A stretch of 64,000 nt of DNA from CAMLIZ01 sp036231905 (lineage in GTDB: Bacteria > Pseudomonadota > Gammaproteobacteria > Burkholderiales > Burkholderiaceae_C). The stretch lies in assembly GCF_036231905.1 (NCBI RefSeq), contig NZ_JAZARE010000004.1:1-64000 (forward strand). The letters run 5' to 3'. Under the pieces are notes generated by a model. It was not told where the DNA came from. It saw only the letters and a list, made by a program, of their open reading frames with translations, and searched no databases. Below, piece by piece: positions 46,365 to 55,376 of this stretch. The position numbers were made by a program, and so were the translations under genes. Positions within the stretch are counted from its first letter, which is position 1; each line of letters begins with the position of its first letter.

Positions 46365-48239
46365 ATGTTCTGGCAATCCTTGGATGTATTCCTCACGCGC
46401 CTGCGGCCGCACCGGCAGCCGCTGTCGCTGCTGATCGACGGCGCGGTGGTCGCGCTGGCATGGCAGTTCACCTACCTGTTCCGGCTTGGCTTCGAACGCT
46501 GGATGACGGCGCGGCCCGGCTATGACGCCTGGGTGCTGGTGGGTGTCGTCGTCTGCTACCTGGCTGTGTTCCACCTGCTGCACGTGCCCAAGGGCATGTG
46601 GCGATTCTCCGGCTTCGGCGAGATCAAGCGCCTGATGCTCGCGTGCGGCCTGGCCGGCGGCATCAGCGCGTTGGTGGTGCTGATGTCGCATCTGCACGCG
46701 GTGCCGCGGGCGGTGCTCGCGCTGCATCCGTTCTTTGCCCTGTTCGGCGTGGCTGGTGTGCGGGTGATGTACCGCACCGTGTACGAGCACATGCGCCAGC
46801 AGGTCTCGGGCCGGTCCGCTGAAACGCGCCGGGCGTTGATCCTAGGTGCGGGCGACGCGGCCAGGCGCTTGGTCGCCGGCATCCAGCACGAAGGTTGGAC
46901 GGTGGTGGGCCTGCTGGACGACGACCCGGCCAAGCAGGACAGCCGCGTGGCTGGCGTCCCGGTGCTGGGGCCGCTGAGCGAGTTGCGCGAGCAGGCGAGC
47001 ACTCAAGGCATCACCCACCTCATCATTGCAATGCCCTCCGCGGCGCGATCCGTGCGCCGGCGCGTCATCGACCTCGCGATGGAAGCCAACCTGCCGGTGC
47101 TCACCATCCCGGGCGCGGAGGAATTGCAGCGTGGGGCAAGGGAGCGCGTGAGGGACATCGAGCCTGAGGACCTGCTGGGGCGCGAGCCGGTCGTGCTGGA
47201 CGAAGCCGGCATCGGGGAGGTGCTGCGCGACAAGGTGGTGCTGATCACAGGCGCTGGCGGCAGCATCGGGTCCGAACTCTGCAGGCAGGTGGCGCGCTAT
47301 CGGCCAAAGCAGCTGGTGCTGTACGAACTGAGCGAGTTTGCGCTGTACTCGATAGAACAGGACCTGGGGGAGCGCTTTCCAGATCTGCCGCTGGTGCGCC
47401 TGATCGGCGACGTCAAGGACCTGGACCACCTGCGTCTGACCTTCGCACGATGGCGGCCGCACGTGGTCTTCCACGCGGCGGCCTACAAGCACGTGCCATT
47501 AATGGAGCATGACAACGCCTGGGCCGCGTTGCGCAACAACACGCTGGGTACGTACTACGCCGGGTTGGCTGCTGCGGAGAACGCGGTTGAGCGCTTCGTA
47601 TTGATCAGTACCGACAAGGCGGTGAACCCGACCAATGTGATGGGCGCCACCAAGCGCGCAGCCGAGATGGTGATCTCGGCGATGGCCACGGAACACGAGG
47701 GCACCCGCTTCATGGCCGTGCGTTTTGGCAATGTGCTGGGCTCTTCGGGCAGCGTGATCCCGAAGTTCAAGGAGCAGATCGCCAAGGGCGGCCCGGTCAC
47801 AGTGACGCATCCGGACATCATCCGGTACTTCATGACGATTCCGGAGGCCGCCCGCCTGGTGTTGCAGGCGGCGGCGATTGGCGAGAGCGGGCAGGTGCTC
47901 GTGCTGGACATGGGCGAGCCGGTGAGCATTGTGGATCTCGCCCGCACCATGATCCGGCTGGCCGGCCATTCCGACGCTGAGATCCCGATCGTCTTTTCCG
48001 GCCTGCGGCCCGGCGAGAAGCTGTTCGAGGAACTGCTGGCAGATGGCGATGCGACCGTCAAGACGCCGGTGGAGCGGCTGAGGATCGCCAAGCTGGACCT
48101 TTCTCGCGCCGACGATACCTCCTGGATCGAAGCGTTGTGCGAACGTGCAAACCCACAGTTGCACCCCGACGATGGACAGGCACGGCGGTGGCTGCAACAG
48201 GTTGTCCCTGAATATGCGCCTGCGCGCAACCCGTCATGA
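46365..48239 (+). CDS. WbpM/PglF/CapD-type nucleotide-sugar 4,6-dehydratase
   Basis: A 624-residue membrane-anchored enzyme that converts UDP-GlcNAc to UDP-4-keto-6-deoxy-GlcNAc. The N-terminal part has four hydrophobic spans, then a CoA-binding-like Rossmann domain (ALILGAGDAARRLVAGIQ). The catalytic SDR domain has VLITGAGGSIGSELCRQVAR and FHAAAYKHVPLMEHD. The usual YxxxK pair is replaced by Met and Lys in TNVMGATKRAAE, as in PglF and WbpM, where Met takes the place of Tyr. It supplies the sugar used by the PglC-type enzyme just upstream. The next gene overlaps its stop by four bases. Confidence 0.92.
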   Translation: MFWQSLDVFLTRLRPHRQPLSLLIDGAVVALAWQFTYLFRLGFERWMTARPGYDAWVLVGVVVCYLAVFHLLHVPKGMWRFSGFGEIKRLMLACGLAGGISALVVLMSHLHAVPRAVLALHPFFALFGVAGVRVMYRTVYEHMRQQVSGRSAETRRALILGAGDAARRLVAGIQHEGWTVVGLLDDDPAKQDSRVAGVPVLGPLSELREQASTQGITHLIIAMPSAARSVRRRVIDLAMEANLPVLTIPGAEELQRGARERVRDIEPEDLLGREPVVLDEAGIGEVLRDKVVLITGAGGSIGSELCRQVARYRPKQLVLYELSEFALYSIEQDLGERFPDLPLVRLIGDVKDLDHLRLTFARWRPHVVFHAAAYKHVPLMEHDNAWAALRNNTLGTYYAGLAAAENAVERFVLISTDKAVNPTNVMGATKRAAEMVISAMATEHEGTRFMAVRFGNVLGSSGSVIPKFKEQIAKGGPVTVTHPDIIRYFMTIPEAARLVLQAAAIGESGQVLVLDMGEPVSIVDLARTMIRLAGHSDAEIPIVFSGLRPGEKLFEELLADGDATVKTPVERLRIAKLDLSRADDTSWIEALCERANPQLHPDDGQARRWLQQVVPEYAPARNPS

Positions 48240-48925
48240 TTGTCATCGTTGCCGGCATGCCGCGAAGCGGCTCAACGTTCTCGTTCAATGTTGTGCGAGA
48301 GATCCTGCAATCGCTAGGCAGCACTGCGTGGGCATCTGACAACCGCATGCCCCCTTTGGGGCGGCTCACCGCGTCGGCTCACTTTGTCCTGAAGAGCCAC
48401 CACCCGGACGAGGAGATCCGCTCAATGATCGCGGACGGTCGGGCAAAGGCAATTTGCACACACCGCAAGCCCGAAGATGCCATCGCGTCCTGGTCGCAGA
48501 CTTTCGGGTTCAGCTTGGCAGAATCAATAGAAACCGTCGCCAGTTGGATCGCGTGGCACAGCGAACTCGCCGGTCGTATGCTGAACCTGCCCTATGAGCA
48601 GGTTGAAGGGGATCCAGCGGCGGCGATAGACCGGATCGCCGCGTGGTTGGGAGTTGAGTGGTCAGTGGAGCGACGTAGTGAGCTGCTTGCCAAGTATGAC
48701 AAGCGGGCCGTCTTCGAGCGGGTGTCCCGGATGGAGAAGGACGAGTCCACGGTAGATCTTGGCTTTTCGTACTACGACCCGGAGTCATTCTTCCACCGCC
48801 GGCATGTCCGTTCAGTGGAACCGCTCGGTGCCGCCAGTGTGCTGTCCGAAACTGCCGTGGCGGAAATTCGGACGGTGCTCGCCGCGTACCTTTCTGACGG
48901 CGGTGAATACCGGCCTGTCGGCTGA
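48236..48925 (+). CDS. Sulfotransferase-like protein
   Basis: A 229-residue protein with a PAPS-dependent sulfotransferase pattern: the 5'-phosphosulfate loop is GMPRSGSTFSFNVV near the N-terminus, and CTHRKPEDAIASWSQTF matches the 3'-phosphate loop. There is no signal peptide or membrane span. Base use is visibly lower in GC than the preceding dehydratase gene, whose stop it overlaps by four bases. A sulfated glycan is the natural guess. Relatives also include sulfotransferase-fold proteins without proven activity, so function is provisional. Confidence 0.7.
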   Translation: MIVIVAGMPRSGSTFSFNVVREILQSLGSTAWASDNRMPPLGRLTASAHFVLKSHHPDEEIRSMIADGRAKAICTHRKPEDAIASWSQTFGFSLAESIETVASWIAWHSELAGRMLNLPYEQVEGDPAAAIDRIAAWLGVEWSVERRSELLAKYDKRAVFERVSRMEKDESTVDLGFSYYDPESFFHRRHVRSVEPLGAASVLSETAVAEIRTVLAAYLSDGGEYRPVG

Positions 48926-48971
48926 TGAACCGCGTTTTTCTATGTAGCGCCTTGCGCCTTCTGGATCGCCG

Positions 48972-49895
48972 TTAGATGGGCGTGACCGTGGTGGTCGGGG
49001 TGCCATCAGCAGTGCCGTTGCCCGCGATCTTGTTGTTGCCGAAAGAGATGTAGGCGCCGCCGGCACCGGGGTACAAACCGTAGGCGTTGCCCATGGAAGT
49101 GACGTCGCTCAACCAGACGGTCGCTGCGCCACCGCTGGACAGTACGCCTGCGTTCAGGTTGCCCGATGTCGTGACGCGCGTCAGGCTCACGCGCGCCGGC
49201 ATGCCATTGGAGGCCGCAGTAACCCCGTGCGTCCCATTGCCGGAGAGTATCGAGTCTGATACGGCGGCGAAGCCATTGTCGTTCACCCGCAGGCCGGTTA
49301 GGCCGTTGGCGTTGAGCGAACTAAACGCGATTGCGACCCGGGCGCTACCACTGGGAGCCACGAGCACGCCGTGCATCGCGTTCTCTCGGAACATCGAGTT
49401 GGTGATGGAGACATGCGCGTTTCCGCTGCTCGCAACCTGGACGCCTGACTGGGACTGCCCTCGGATGGTGACGTGGTCAATCTGGACAGAGGCCGCGTTG
49501 AGAACATTGACACCATTCACCCCGGTGCCCGCGCCTTCGATGTCGAGGTTCCGCAGGGTGACGTTGATGCCTGCACCGTTCACCACGAAGCCGGTTGATC
49601 CGGCGTTCAGCACGCCGCCAATGTATCCGCCGCAATCGATGTGAATCGATTTAGTGATGGTCAGCCCGCCGAACCCCCCAGCGTCGAGACAGTTAATTTC
49701 GCCGTTGGCGGCCGTTTTGCTGATCGCGCCCGCGAAAGTCTTGCAGGGCGCCGTGCGGCTGCACGGGTTTGCGTCGTCTCCTACGCCGGACACCCAAGTG
49801 CGGGTGGCCTGCGCCGAGGCGGCATGGGGCAGTGCCATCATGAGGATGATGGCAAAGGTGGCGACACAGCGACCGAATGAGTGCAAGAGGTTCAT
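48972..49895 (-). CDS. Secreted right-handed parallel beta-helix protein
   Basis: A 307-residue protein from the ATG ending at 49895. The signal peptide is about residues 1-28 (CVATFAIILMMALPHAASA). RTWVSGVGDDANPCSRTAPC and KTFAGAISKTAANGEINCLD begin the mature part, and the core consists of repeats such as ITNSMFRENAMHGVLVAPSG and LSGNGTHGVTAASNG with Asn/Gly turns. This is a pectin-lyase-like beta-helix fold. Similar short proteins are frequent in Burkholderiales and rhizobia, with unknown function. In this place, between two glycan loci, a role in binding or cleaving polysaccharide is possible but not shown; no catalytic residues are identifiable. Confidence 0.82.
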   Translation of the reverse strand: MNLLHSFGRCVATFAIILMMALPHAASAQATRTWVSGVGDDANPCSRTAPCKTFAGAISKTAANGEINCLDAGGFGGLTITKSIHIDCGGYIGGVLNAGSTGFVVNGAGINVTLRNLDIEGAGTGVNGVNVLNAASVQIDHVTIRGQSQSGVQVASSGNAHVSITNSMFRENAMHGVLVAPSGSARVAIAFSSLNANGLTGLRVNDNGFAAVSDSILSGNGTHGVTAASNGMPARVSLTRVTTSGNLNAGVLSSGGAATVWLSDVTSMGNAYGLYPGAGGAYISFGNNKIAGNGTADGTPTTTVTPI

Positions 49896-50010
49896 TTGGG
49901 AGAGCGCGTAGGGTGGGTCGGAACTATCGCACCGGGAGGTAACGGCGAGCAATCGGTCTACCGCGGTAATCCTTCCAGAGTGCGACAGACGCCGCACAGA
50001 TCACGTCCAC

Positions 50011-51096
50011 TCAGCGGTCGAACGTCAGCCACTTGGGTGTCTTGAAGCGCGATATACGGTTGTATAGCACCACATAGGTCACCGCAAACAGCGCAAGAAA
50101 ACACGCGATGATCAAGGTGCTATCCCAGAACAGCACTGCGGGGGCCACAGACAGCAGGCAGAGGACCCAGAGATACGGCGACGTCATGGAGTTCGACATG
50201 GTGCTGCCTCGTCCGGTGCCAAGAAGAGCCGGCCGTACCACCCGCCGGTACAGCAGGGTATGGAGGTGGATACCGTCGGGAGCTGCCGCAGCAATGCCCC
50301 GCACGACGCGGCGACGGTACATCGAAAAGACAGTCTCGAAGATGGGGTAGATGCAGATGAGCAGCGGGCACAGAGGCGACACCTCCGCATTGCGCCCGAT
50401 GAGCAGCACCCCGAGTTCGGCGACCATGAATCCAAGGAAGTAGGCCCCCCCATCGCCCAGGAAAATCAAACCGGCGGGGAAATTGAGGACGAAAAACCCC
50501 AGGACCGCGCCGCACAGCGCTAGCGCCGTAGTCAGCACGAACGCGTCGCCCACGCGGTAAGCGACGTAGCCGAGTGATAGCAGCATGAGCAACACGCACA
50601 TCGATGCCAGGCCGTTGAAGCCGTCGATGATGTTGACAGAGTTCGCCACGCCGGTCACCGCGAACACCGTGAGCAGGATCGCGGTGGGATACCACTGGAT
50701 CAGCAGTTCCAGACCGGGGATATCGCTGCGCTTGAGGACGGCATCCAGTAACCACACACCGAGTACCGCGGAGGTGGCGTTCAGCACCAGCCGCCGGCGC
50801 GGGGGGACCCGGCGGGTCACATCCTCCACCAACCCCGAAAGGAAGGCTGGAAGGGAGGCGACCAGAAAGCTCCACCGCAGGCCGTGGTCATCGGGTATGG
50901 CGCTGTGCTGCGCCCAGCCTTCGGCAATAAGCACCGCGAAGAACAAGGACACTCCTCCGATGCGAGGAATGCTCCGTGAGTGCACGGTCTGGGGAGCGAA
51001 GGTGTTCGCGGCCCAGGCATCGTGACCGCTGGCATACCGAACGAGCAGCAGCGTAACGATCAGCGAGGTGGCGAAACTGATGATCAGGAGTGTCAT
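50011..51096 (-). CDS. WecA/WbpL-like polyprenyl-phosphate sugar-phosphate transferase
   Basis: A 361-residue polytopic membrane enzyme (about ten or eleven spans) of the MraY/WecA family, which starts a lipid-linked glycan from a UDP-HexNAc. Signatures in order are HSRSIPRIGGVSLFFAVLIA, VANSVNIIDGFNGLASM, GLIFLGDGGAYFLGFM and PDGIHLHTLLYRRV, the last corresponding to the cytosolic His motif. It is the second glycan-initiating enzyme in this window and chemically different from the PglC-type enzyme at 45748. It is divergent from the GT4 gene at 51172, with a 75-base gap that must hold the promoters of both. Confidence 0.88.
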   Translation of the reverse strand: MTLLIISFATSLIVTLLLVRYASGHDAWAANTFAPQTVHSRSIPRIGGVSLFFAVLIAEGWAQHSAIPDDHGLRWSFLVASLPAFLSGLVEDVTRRVPPRRRLVLNATSAVLGVWLLDAVLKRSDIPGLELLIQWYPTAILLTVFAVTGVANSVNIIDGFNGLASMCVLLMLLSLGYVAYRVGDAFVLTTALALCGAVLGFFVLNFPAGLIFLGDGGAYFLGFMVAELGVLLIGRNAEVSPLCPLLICIYPIFETVFSMYRRRVVRGIAAAAPDGIHLHTLLYRRVVRPALLGTGRGSTMSNSMTSPYLWVLCLLSVAPAVLFWDSTLIIACFLALFAVTYVVLYNRISRFKTPKWLTFDR

Positions 51097-51171
51097 GGCG
51101 AACCGCGCGCCAAGATCCTGGCCGCAACCGATAATTGTCGTTGATCCTCTGGAGCCACGCTGCTATTTCGC

Positions 51172-52287
51172 TTGAACACTGTCTACATCAATGGCAAATT
51201 TACCGCCCAACCTACAACTGGCGTTCAGAGGGCGGCTCACAACACCGTTGCAGCTTTGGATCGACTATTGCAGCGGCAAACGGCGAAGTCGACCCACTGG
51301 GTGCTTCTGTGTCCTGACCGGCGCCGAGCACCCACCCTGCAATGCATCGAAACCCGGGTGATCACTGGCGCCAGCATGCTTGGGCTGCACGGCTGGGAGC
51401 AACTTCTCCTTCCATGGGTAACCAAGGGAGCGCCCTTGTTGAGCTTGTCTGGGTCGGCGCCGTGGTTGAAGCACGTGCAGGCCTGCACCTTTTACGACGC
51501 GGCGGTTTTCGACCGTCCCGGCGCCTATAGGCGAGTCTTTGTCTGGTGGTACCGCTTCCTTTTTCGTCGACTGGCTGGGAAGGCAGCGTTCGTCGCGACC
51601 GTGTCCGAGTTTTCGAAGGGACGGCTGATGGAGCACCTGCCGTTAACGCTGCAGCGCGTGGCGCTGCTGGGCTGCGGGGCTGATCACTTTTCCGCCGTGA
51701 CCGCGGATGGCAAGGTTCTGATGCGGCTTCGACTCATCCCTGGCCACTACTTCATCGTGGTGGGCAGCGCCAATGTCAACAAGAACCATTCTGCCGTCGT
51801 GGAGGCCTTCACCAAGCTTGCGGACCGACCTGACTTGAAGCTCGTCATCGTCGGGAGTCATCGGCCGGAGGTCTTCTCTAGAGCCGAGGTTCTGGGGACG
51901 GACGCCCGAATCGTACATGCGGGGGCAGTGGACGATGCCTCACTCAAGGCGCTGTACGAACACGCGGCTGCCCTTGTGTTTCCATCTCGGTACGAGGGTT
52001 TTGGACTCCCTCCGCTGGAGGCGATGTCCTGCGGTTGCCCGGTGATCACAACGCGCACGGCCGCGATCCCGGAGTCCTGCGGTGAGGCCCCGTTCTACGT
52101 CGAGGAGGCGTGCGCACCGCAACTCGCGGAAGCGATGCACCGCCTTGCCGGCGATCCGTCATTGAGAGTCGCGCTCGCCCACGCTGGACGCCGACACAGC
52201 GCACGCTTTACCTGGGATGCGGTCGCGTCCCGCCTGTTATCGAGTGTGTCGTCCGTCCATTGGACTGACGACACCAGACAGGCATGA
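51172..52287 (+). CDS. GT4-type glycosyltransferase
   Basis: A 371-residue transferase. A TTG codon at 51172 starts the conserved NTVYINGKFTAQPTTGVQRA segment, since the first ATG in frame falls about 65 codons later within conserved sequence. The motif NGxF-T-GVQR resembles mannosyl- or rhamnosyltransferases such as WbdA/WbpY-type enzymes. The donor domain has IVVGSANVNKNHSAVVEAF and the EX7E motif in SRYEGFGLPPLEAMSCG. There is no strong ribosome-binding site near the TTG. The next gene overlaps its stop by four bases. Confidence 0.83.
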   Translation: MNTVYINGKFTAQPTTGVQRAAHNTVAALDRLLQRQTAKSTHWVLLCPDRRRAPTLQCIETRVITGASMLGLHGWEQLLLPWVTKGAPLLSLSGSAPWLKHVQACTFYDAAVFDRPGAYRRVFVWWYRFLFRRLAGKAAFVATVSEFSKGRLMEHLPLTLQRVALLGCGADHFSAVTADGKVLMRLRLIPGHYFIVVGSANVNKNHSAVVEAFTKLADRPDLKLVIVGSHRPEVFSRAEVLGTDARIVHAGAVDDASLKALYEHAAALVFPSRYEGFGLPPLEAMSCGCPVITTRTAAIPESCGEAPFYVEEACAPQLAEAMHRLAGDPSLRVALAHAGRRHSARFTWDAVASRLLSSVSSVHWTDDTRQA

Positions 52288-53408
52288 AGATTCTTCAAGT
52301 CTGCAAGTTCTATCCGCCGGTGCCGGGCGGGATGGAAACTGTCGCCTGGGAAATCACCGAAGGACTGCGCAGGCGGGGGATAGACGTCGCTGTGCTTTGT
52401 GCAGGATTGGAGCGGCATACGTACGAAGAGCGGGCCGTTTCCGGCTACCGAATTGTTCGTGCCGGGGCTTGGACGAGGGTACTCTCCACCTCCGTCGCTC
52501 CAGCCATGCCCGGCCTGCTCCGAAGCATGAGTCGGAGCGCCGACATTGTCCATGTCCATATGCCGGACCCCATGGCGGCGCTGTCCTTGTGGCTTGCCCG
52601 GCCTCAGGGGAGGGTTGTGGTTCATTGGCACAGTGACGTCGTGAGGCAAAAGCGGGCGTTGCAACTCTATCGTCCCTTGCAGTCATGGGTTCTGCGGCGC
52701 GCAGATGCGATCGTCGCGACATCGAATGCATATGCGGAGACGTCGCCTTGGCTGCAGGCGTGGACTAACAAGACGGTGGTCATCCCCATCGGAATTTCTG
52801 CGGCGCCTTCCCCCGACCCGGAGGCGGTGGAGCGCATTCGCAAGCGGTTTGGCCATCGCAAGATCGTGTTCTCCCTGGGCCGCATGACGTACTACAAGGG
52901 ATTCGACGTGCTGCTTCGGGCGGCAACGGCCTTGCCTGATGACTGCGTTATCATCATCGGCGGCGGAGGAGAACTGCTCGCTTCTTACCGCGAAGCTGCG
53001 ATGTCGCGTGGGCTGGCGGACAAGGTTTCCTTTGTGGGCTATATCGCCTCGCAAGATCTAAGCAGCTATTTTGCGGCTGCGGAGGTGTTCTGCCTGCCCT
53101 CCACCGAGCGTGCCGAGGCCTATGGTGTGGCGCTGCTCGAAGCCATGGCAATGAGCAAACCGGTCATCACCACCGATATTCCGGGCTCCGCGGTGCCTTG
53201 GGTGAACCAATCGGGGGTGACAGGACTCACTGTGCCAGTGGGTGACGCACAGGCATTGGCCTGTGCCATAGGCCGCCTCGTGGGGGACTCGGCGTATGCA
53301 TCGCAGCTCGGAAATCAAGCGAGACAACGCTTCGAGGAGCACCTGACGGCCGAGGTCATGCTGGAACGGACCACGGCGCTGTATTCCCGATTGGGCCACT
53401 GTTTTTAG
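52284..53408 (+). CDS. GT4-type glycosyltransferase
   Basis: A 374-residue GT-B transferase. The N-terminal ILQVCKFYPPVPGGMETVAW is the classic GT4 acceptor-domain start. VFSLGRMTYYKGFDVLLRA begins the donor domain, and the EX7E motif is in STERAEAYGVALLEAMAMSK. It resembles mannosyl- and rhamnosyl-type transferases (PimB/WbpZ-like). Its ATG overlaps the previous gene (ATGA), and the KpsE-like gene follows eight bases after its stop. An assignment to rhamnose transfer, suggested by gmd and rmd nearby, is inference. Confidence 0.86.
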   Translation: MKILQVCKFYPPVPGGMETVAWEITEGLRRRGIDVAVLCAGLERHTYEERAVSGYRIVRAGAWTRVLSTSVAPAMPGLLRSMSRSADIVHVHMPDPMAALSLWLARPQGRVVVHWHSDVVRQKRALQLYRPLQSWVLRRADAIVATSNAYAETSPWLQAWTNKTVVIPIGISAAPSPDPEAVERIRKRFGHRKIVFSLGRMTYYKGFDVLLRAATALPDDCVIIIGGGGELLASYREAAMSRGLADKVSFVGYIASQDLSSYFAAAEVFCLPSTERAEAYGVALLEAMAMSKPVITTDIPGSAVPWVNQSGVTGLTVPVGDAQALACAIGRLVGDSAYASQLGNQARQRFEEHLTAEVMLERTTALYSRLGHCF

Positions 53409-53416
53409 GATCGGTT

Positions 53417-54574
53417 TTGGAAACCAACGTTGCTGAGCTCTCCCAGGTCAATCAGTCTGCTGCTGCCACGAGCTGGTGGCTTGCGCCGCTTAAGCAATTG
53501 AACCGTGTGTTCGTATTCGCGGTCTTGATCCCGACGTTCTTGGCGATCCTGTACTTCGGCGTTGTAGCTTCGGACGTCTACATCTCCGAATCTCGCTTCG
53601 TCATCAAGAACCCTCAGCGACAGGCGCAGTCCACCATCGGTGCGCTGCTGCAGAGCACCGGTTTCACCCGGGCTCAGGATGACACCTATTCCGTCCATGA
53701 CTATGTGCTGTCCCGCGATGCCCTCCACGAACTGGACCGTCAGCTTGACGTGAAAAAGGCGTTCTCATCAGATCGCATCGATGTCTTCAACCGGTTCCCT
53801 GGCGTGTCGTGGGACGACAGCTTCGAGGCGCTTTACAAGCACTATAGAAAGCATGTGACGGTCGACTACGACACCGTTTCCTCCATTTCAGTGCTGTATG
53901 TGCGGGCTTACACGGCCGAAGACGCTCGGCGGTTCAACGACCTTCTGCTCCAGATGGGCGAGCGACTGGTCAACAACCTGAACAACCGCAGTCGGCAGGA
54001 CCTCATCGGAACGGCGCAGAAGGAGGTCCGCGAAGCCGAAGAACGCGCCAAGACCGCGTCTCTGGCGCTCTCGGGTTATCGCAACCGCCAGTCCCTGTTT
54101 GATCCCGAACGTCAGGCCGGCCTGGAACTGCAAAGCGTCGCCAAGATCAAGGAAGAGCTGCGTGGAGCGGAAACGGAACTCGCCCAACTGCGACAGGTGT
54201 CCCCGAGCAACCCGCAGATTCCGGTGATCCGGGCGCGCGTTGAATCGCTTCGCCTGGCGGTGGCAGCTGAAACGGCACAGGTAACAGGCACAAAGGGTTC
54301 ATTCACCACGAAGGCGTCAGAGTACGACAGGCTCGTCTTGGAGAAGACCTTCGCCGAACGGCAGCTCGCCACGTCGTTGGCCGCACTGGAAACGGCGCGC
54401 AACGAGGCCCAGCGCAAACAGCTTTACCTAGAACGGCTTGTCCAACCGAATCTGCCGGACAAGGCGGAGGAGCCTAAGCGGACCAGGTCTATCTTGGTCG
54501 TCTTTGCGCTAGGGATGATTCTTTGGGGGGTGGTCAGCCTCGTCCTCGCCAGCGTGCGAGAGCACACCGACTGA
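53417..54574 (+). CDS. KpsE/CtrB-like capsule export inner-membrane protein
   Basis: A 385-residue polysaccharide co-polymerase type 3 protein. It has a membrane span near residues 32-52 (VFVFAVLIPTFLAILYFGVV), a large periplasmic part starting ISESRFVIKNPQRQ, a long coiled coil (about 195-330, rich in Glu, Ala and Arg), a conserved RLVQPNLPDKAEEPKR block, and a C-terminal span (SILVVFALGMILWGVVSLVL). In the KpsMTED or CtrABCD system it links the ABC transporter to the outer-membrane channel. The start is a TTG at 53417 behind a tagga site. The outer-membrane partner KpsD/CtrA is not in this window. Confidence 0.88.
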   Translation: METNVAELSQVNQSAAATSWWLAPLKQLNRVFVFAVLIPTFLAILYFGVVASDVYISESRFVIKNPQRQAQSTIGALLQSTGFTRAQDDTYSVHDYVLSRDALHELDRQLDVKKAFSSDRIDVFNRFPGVSWDDSFEALYKHYRKHVTVDYDTVSSISVLYVRAYTAEDARRFNDLLLQMGERLVNNLNNRSRQDLIGTAQKEVREAEERAKTASLALSGYRNRQSLFDPERQAGLELQSVAKIKEELRGAETELAQLRQVSPSNPQIPVIRARVESLRLAVAAETAQVTGTKGSFTTKASEYDRLVLEKTFAERQLATSLAALETARNEAQRKQLYLERLVQPNLPDKAEEPKRTRSILVVFALGMILWGVVSLVLASVREHTD

Positions 54575-54587
54575 GCGGTGCCCGATC

Positions 54588-55376
54588 GTGACCGACGGTT
54601 CCCTCCTAAAGGCGCTGCGTGTTCAGTGGCGCGTGGTCCGCGCCCTCATGATGCGCGAGGTAATCACCCGCTTCGGCCGGGAGAATCTAGGCGTGCTGTG
54701 GTTGATCGGTGAGCCGGCCCTGTTCACTCTTGGGGTCGCTGCGCTGTGGTCCGCCGCAGGCTTGAGCCATGGCTCTGGCATTCCGATCGTCGCGTTTGCC
54801 ATCACGGGCTATTCCTCCGTACTGATGTGGCGCAACACGGCCAGCAAGTGCAACGCTGCCATCTCCCAGAACTTCAACTTGCTTTACCACCGCAACGTTC
54901 AGGTGGTCGATCTCTTCATCACCCGCATTCTTTTGGAACTGGCCGGCGCCACCGCTTCGTTCATGCTCCTCTCCGTGCTGTTCATCTCGTTGAACATGAT
55001 GAAGCCGCCGGTGGACATGATGACCGTCATTGGCGGCTGGTTGATGCTCGCCTGGTTCGGCGCATCCCTGGGTCTCCTGCTCGGGTCTGCGATGGCCTAT
55101 TCCGAACTCGTGGACCGCGTGTGGCACCCAACCTCTTACCTGCTTTTTCCCTTGTCAGGGGCGGCATTCATGGTTGAGTGGCTGCCTAAGCCGGCGCAAC
55201 AGGTGGTGCTGTTGCTGCCCATGGTGCATGGCGTGGAGATGGTCCGAGAAGGGTTCTTCGGCAATACGGTCAAGACGCACTACGACATCCCGTACATGGC
55301 CGCGATCTGTCTGGTCATGAATCTGGTGGGGCTCTTCCTCGCCCGGGATGCCAGCCGCCGGGTGCAGGCACCATGA
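54588..55376 (+). CDS. Polysaccharide ABC transporter permease, KpsM/CtrC-like
   Basis: A 262-residue ABC-2 type permease with six hydrophobic spans. QWRVVRALMMREVITRFGRE is the typical N-terminal amphipathic start of KpsM/Wzm proteins, followed by LGVLWLIGEPALFTLGVAA. The central IGGWLMLAWFGASLGLLLGS and the C-terminal YMAAICLVMNLVGLFLARDA complete the pattern. The start is a GTG at 54588. The chain ends four bases inside the ATPase gene. It exports a lipid-linked polysaccharide built in the cytoplasm. Confidence 0.9.
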   Translation: MTDGSLLKALRVQWRVVRALMMREVITRFGRENLGVLWLIGEPALFTLGVAALWSAAGLSHGSGIPIVAFAITGYSSVLMWRNTASKCNAAISQNFNLLYHRNVQVVDLFITRILLELAGATASFMLLSVLFISLNMMKPPVDMMTVIGGWLMLAWFGASLGLLLGSAMAYSELVDRVWHPTSYLLFPLSGAAFMVEWLPKPAQQVVLLLPMVHGVEMVREGFFGNTVKTHYDIPYMAAICLVMNLVGLFLARDASRRVQAP

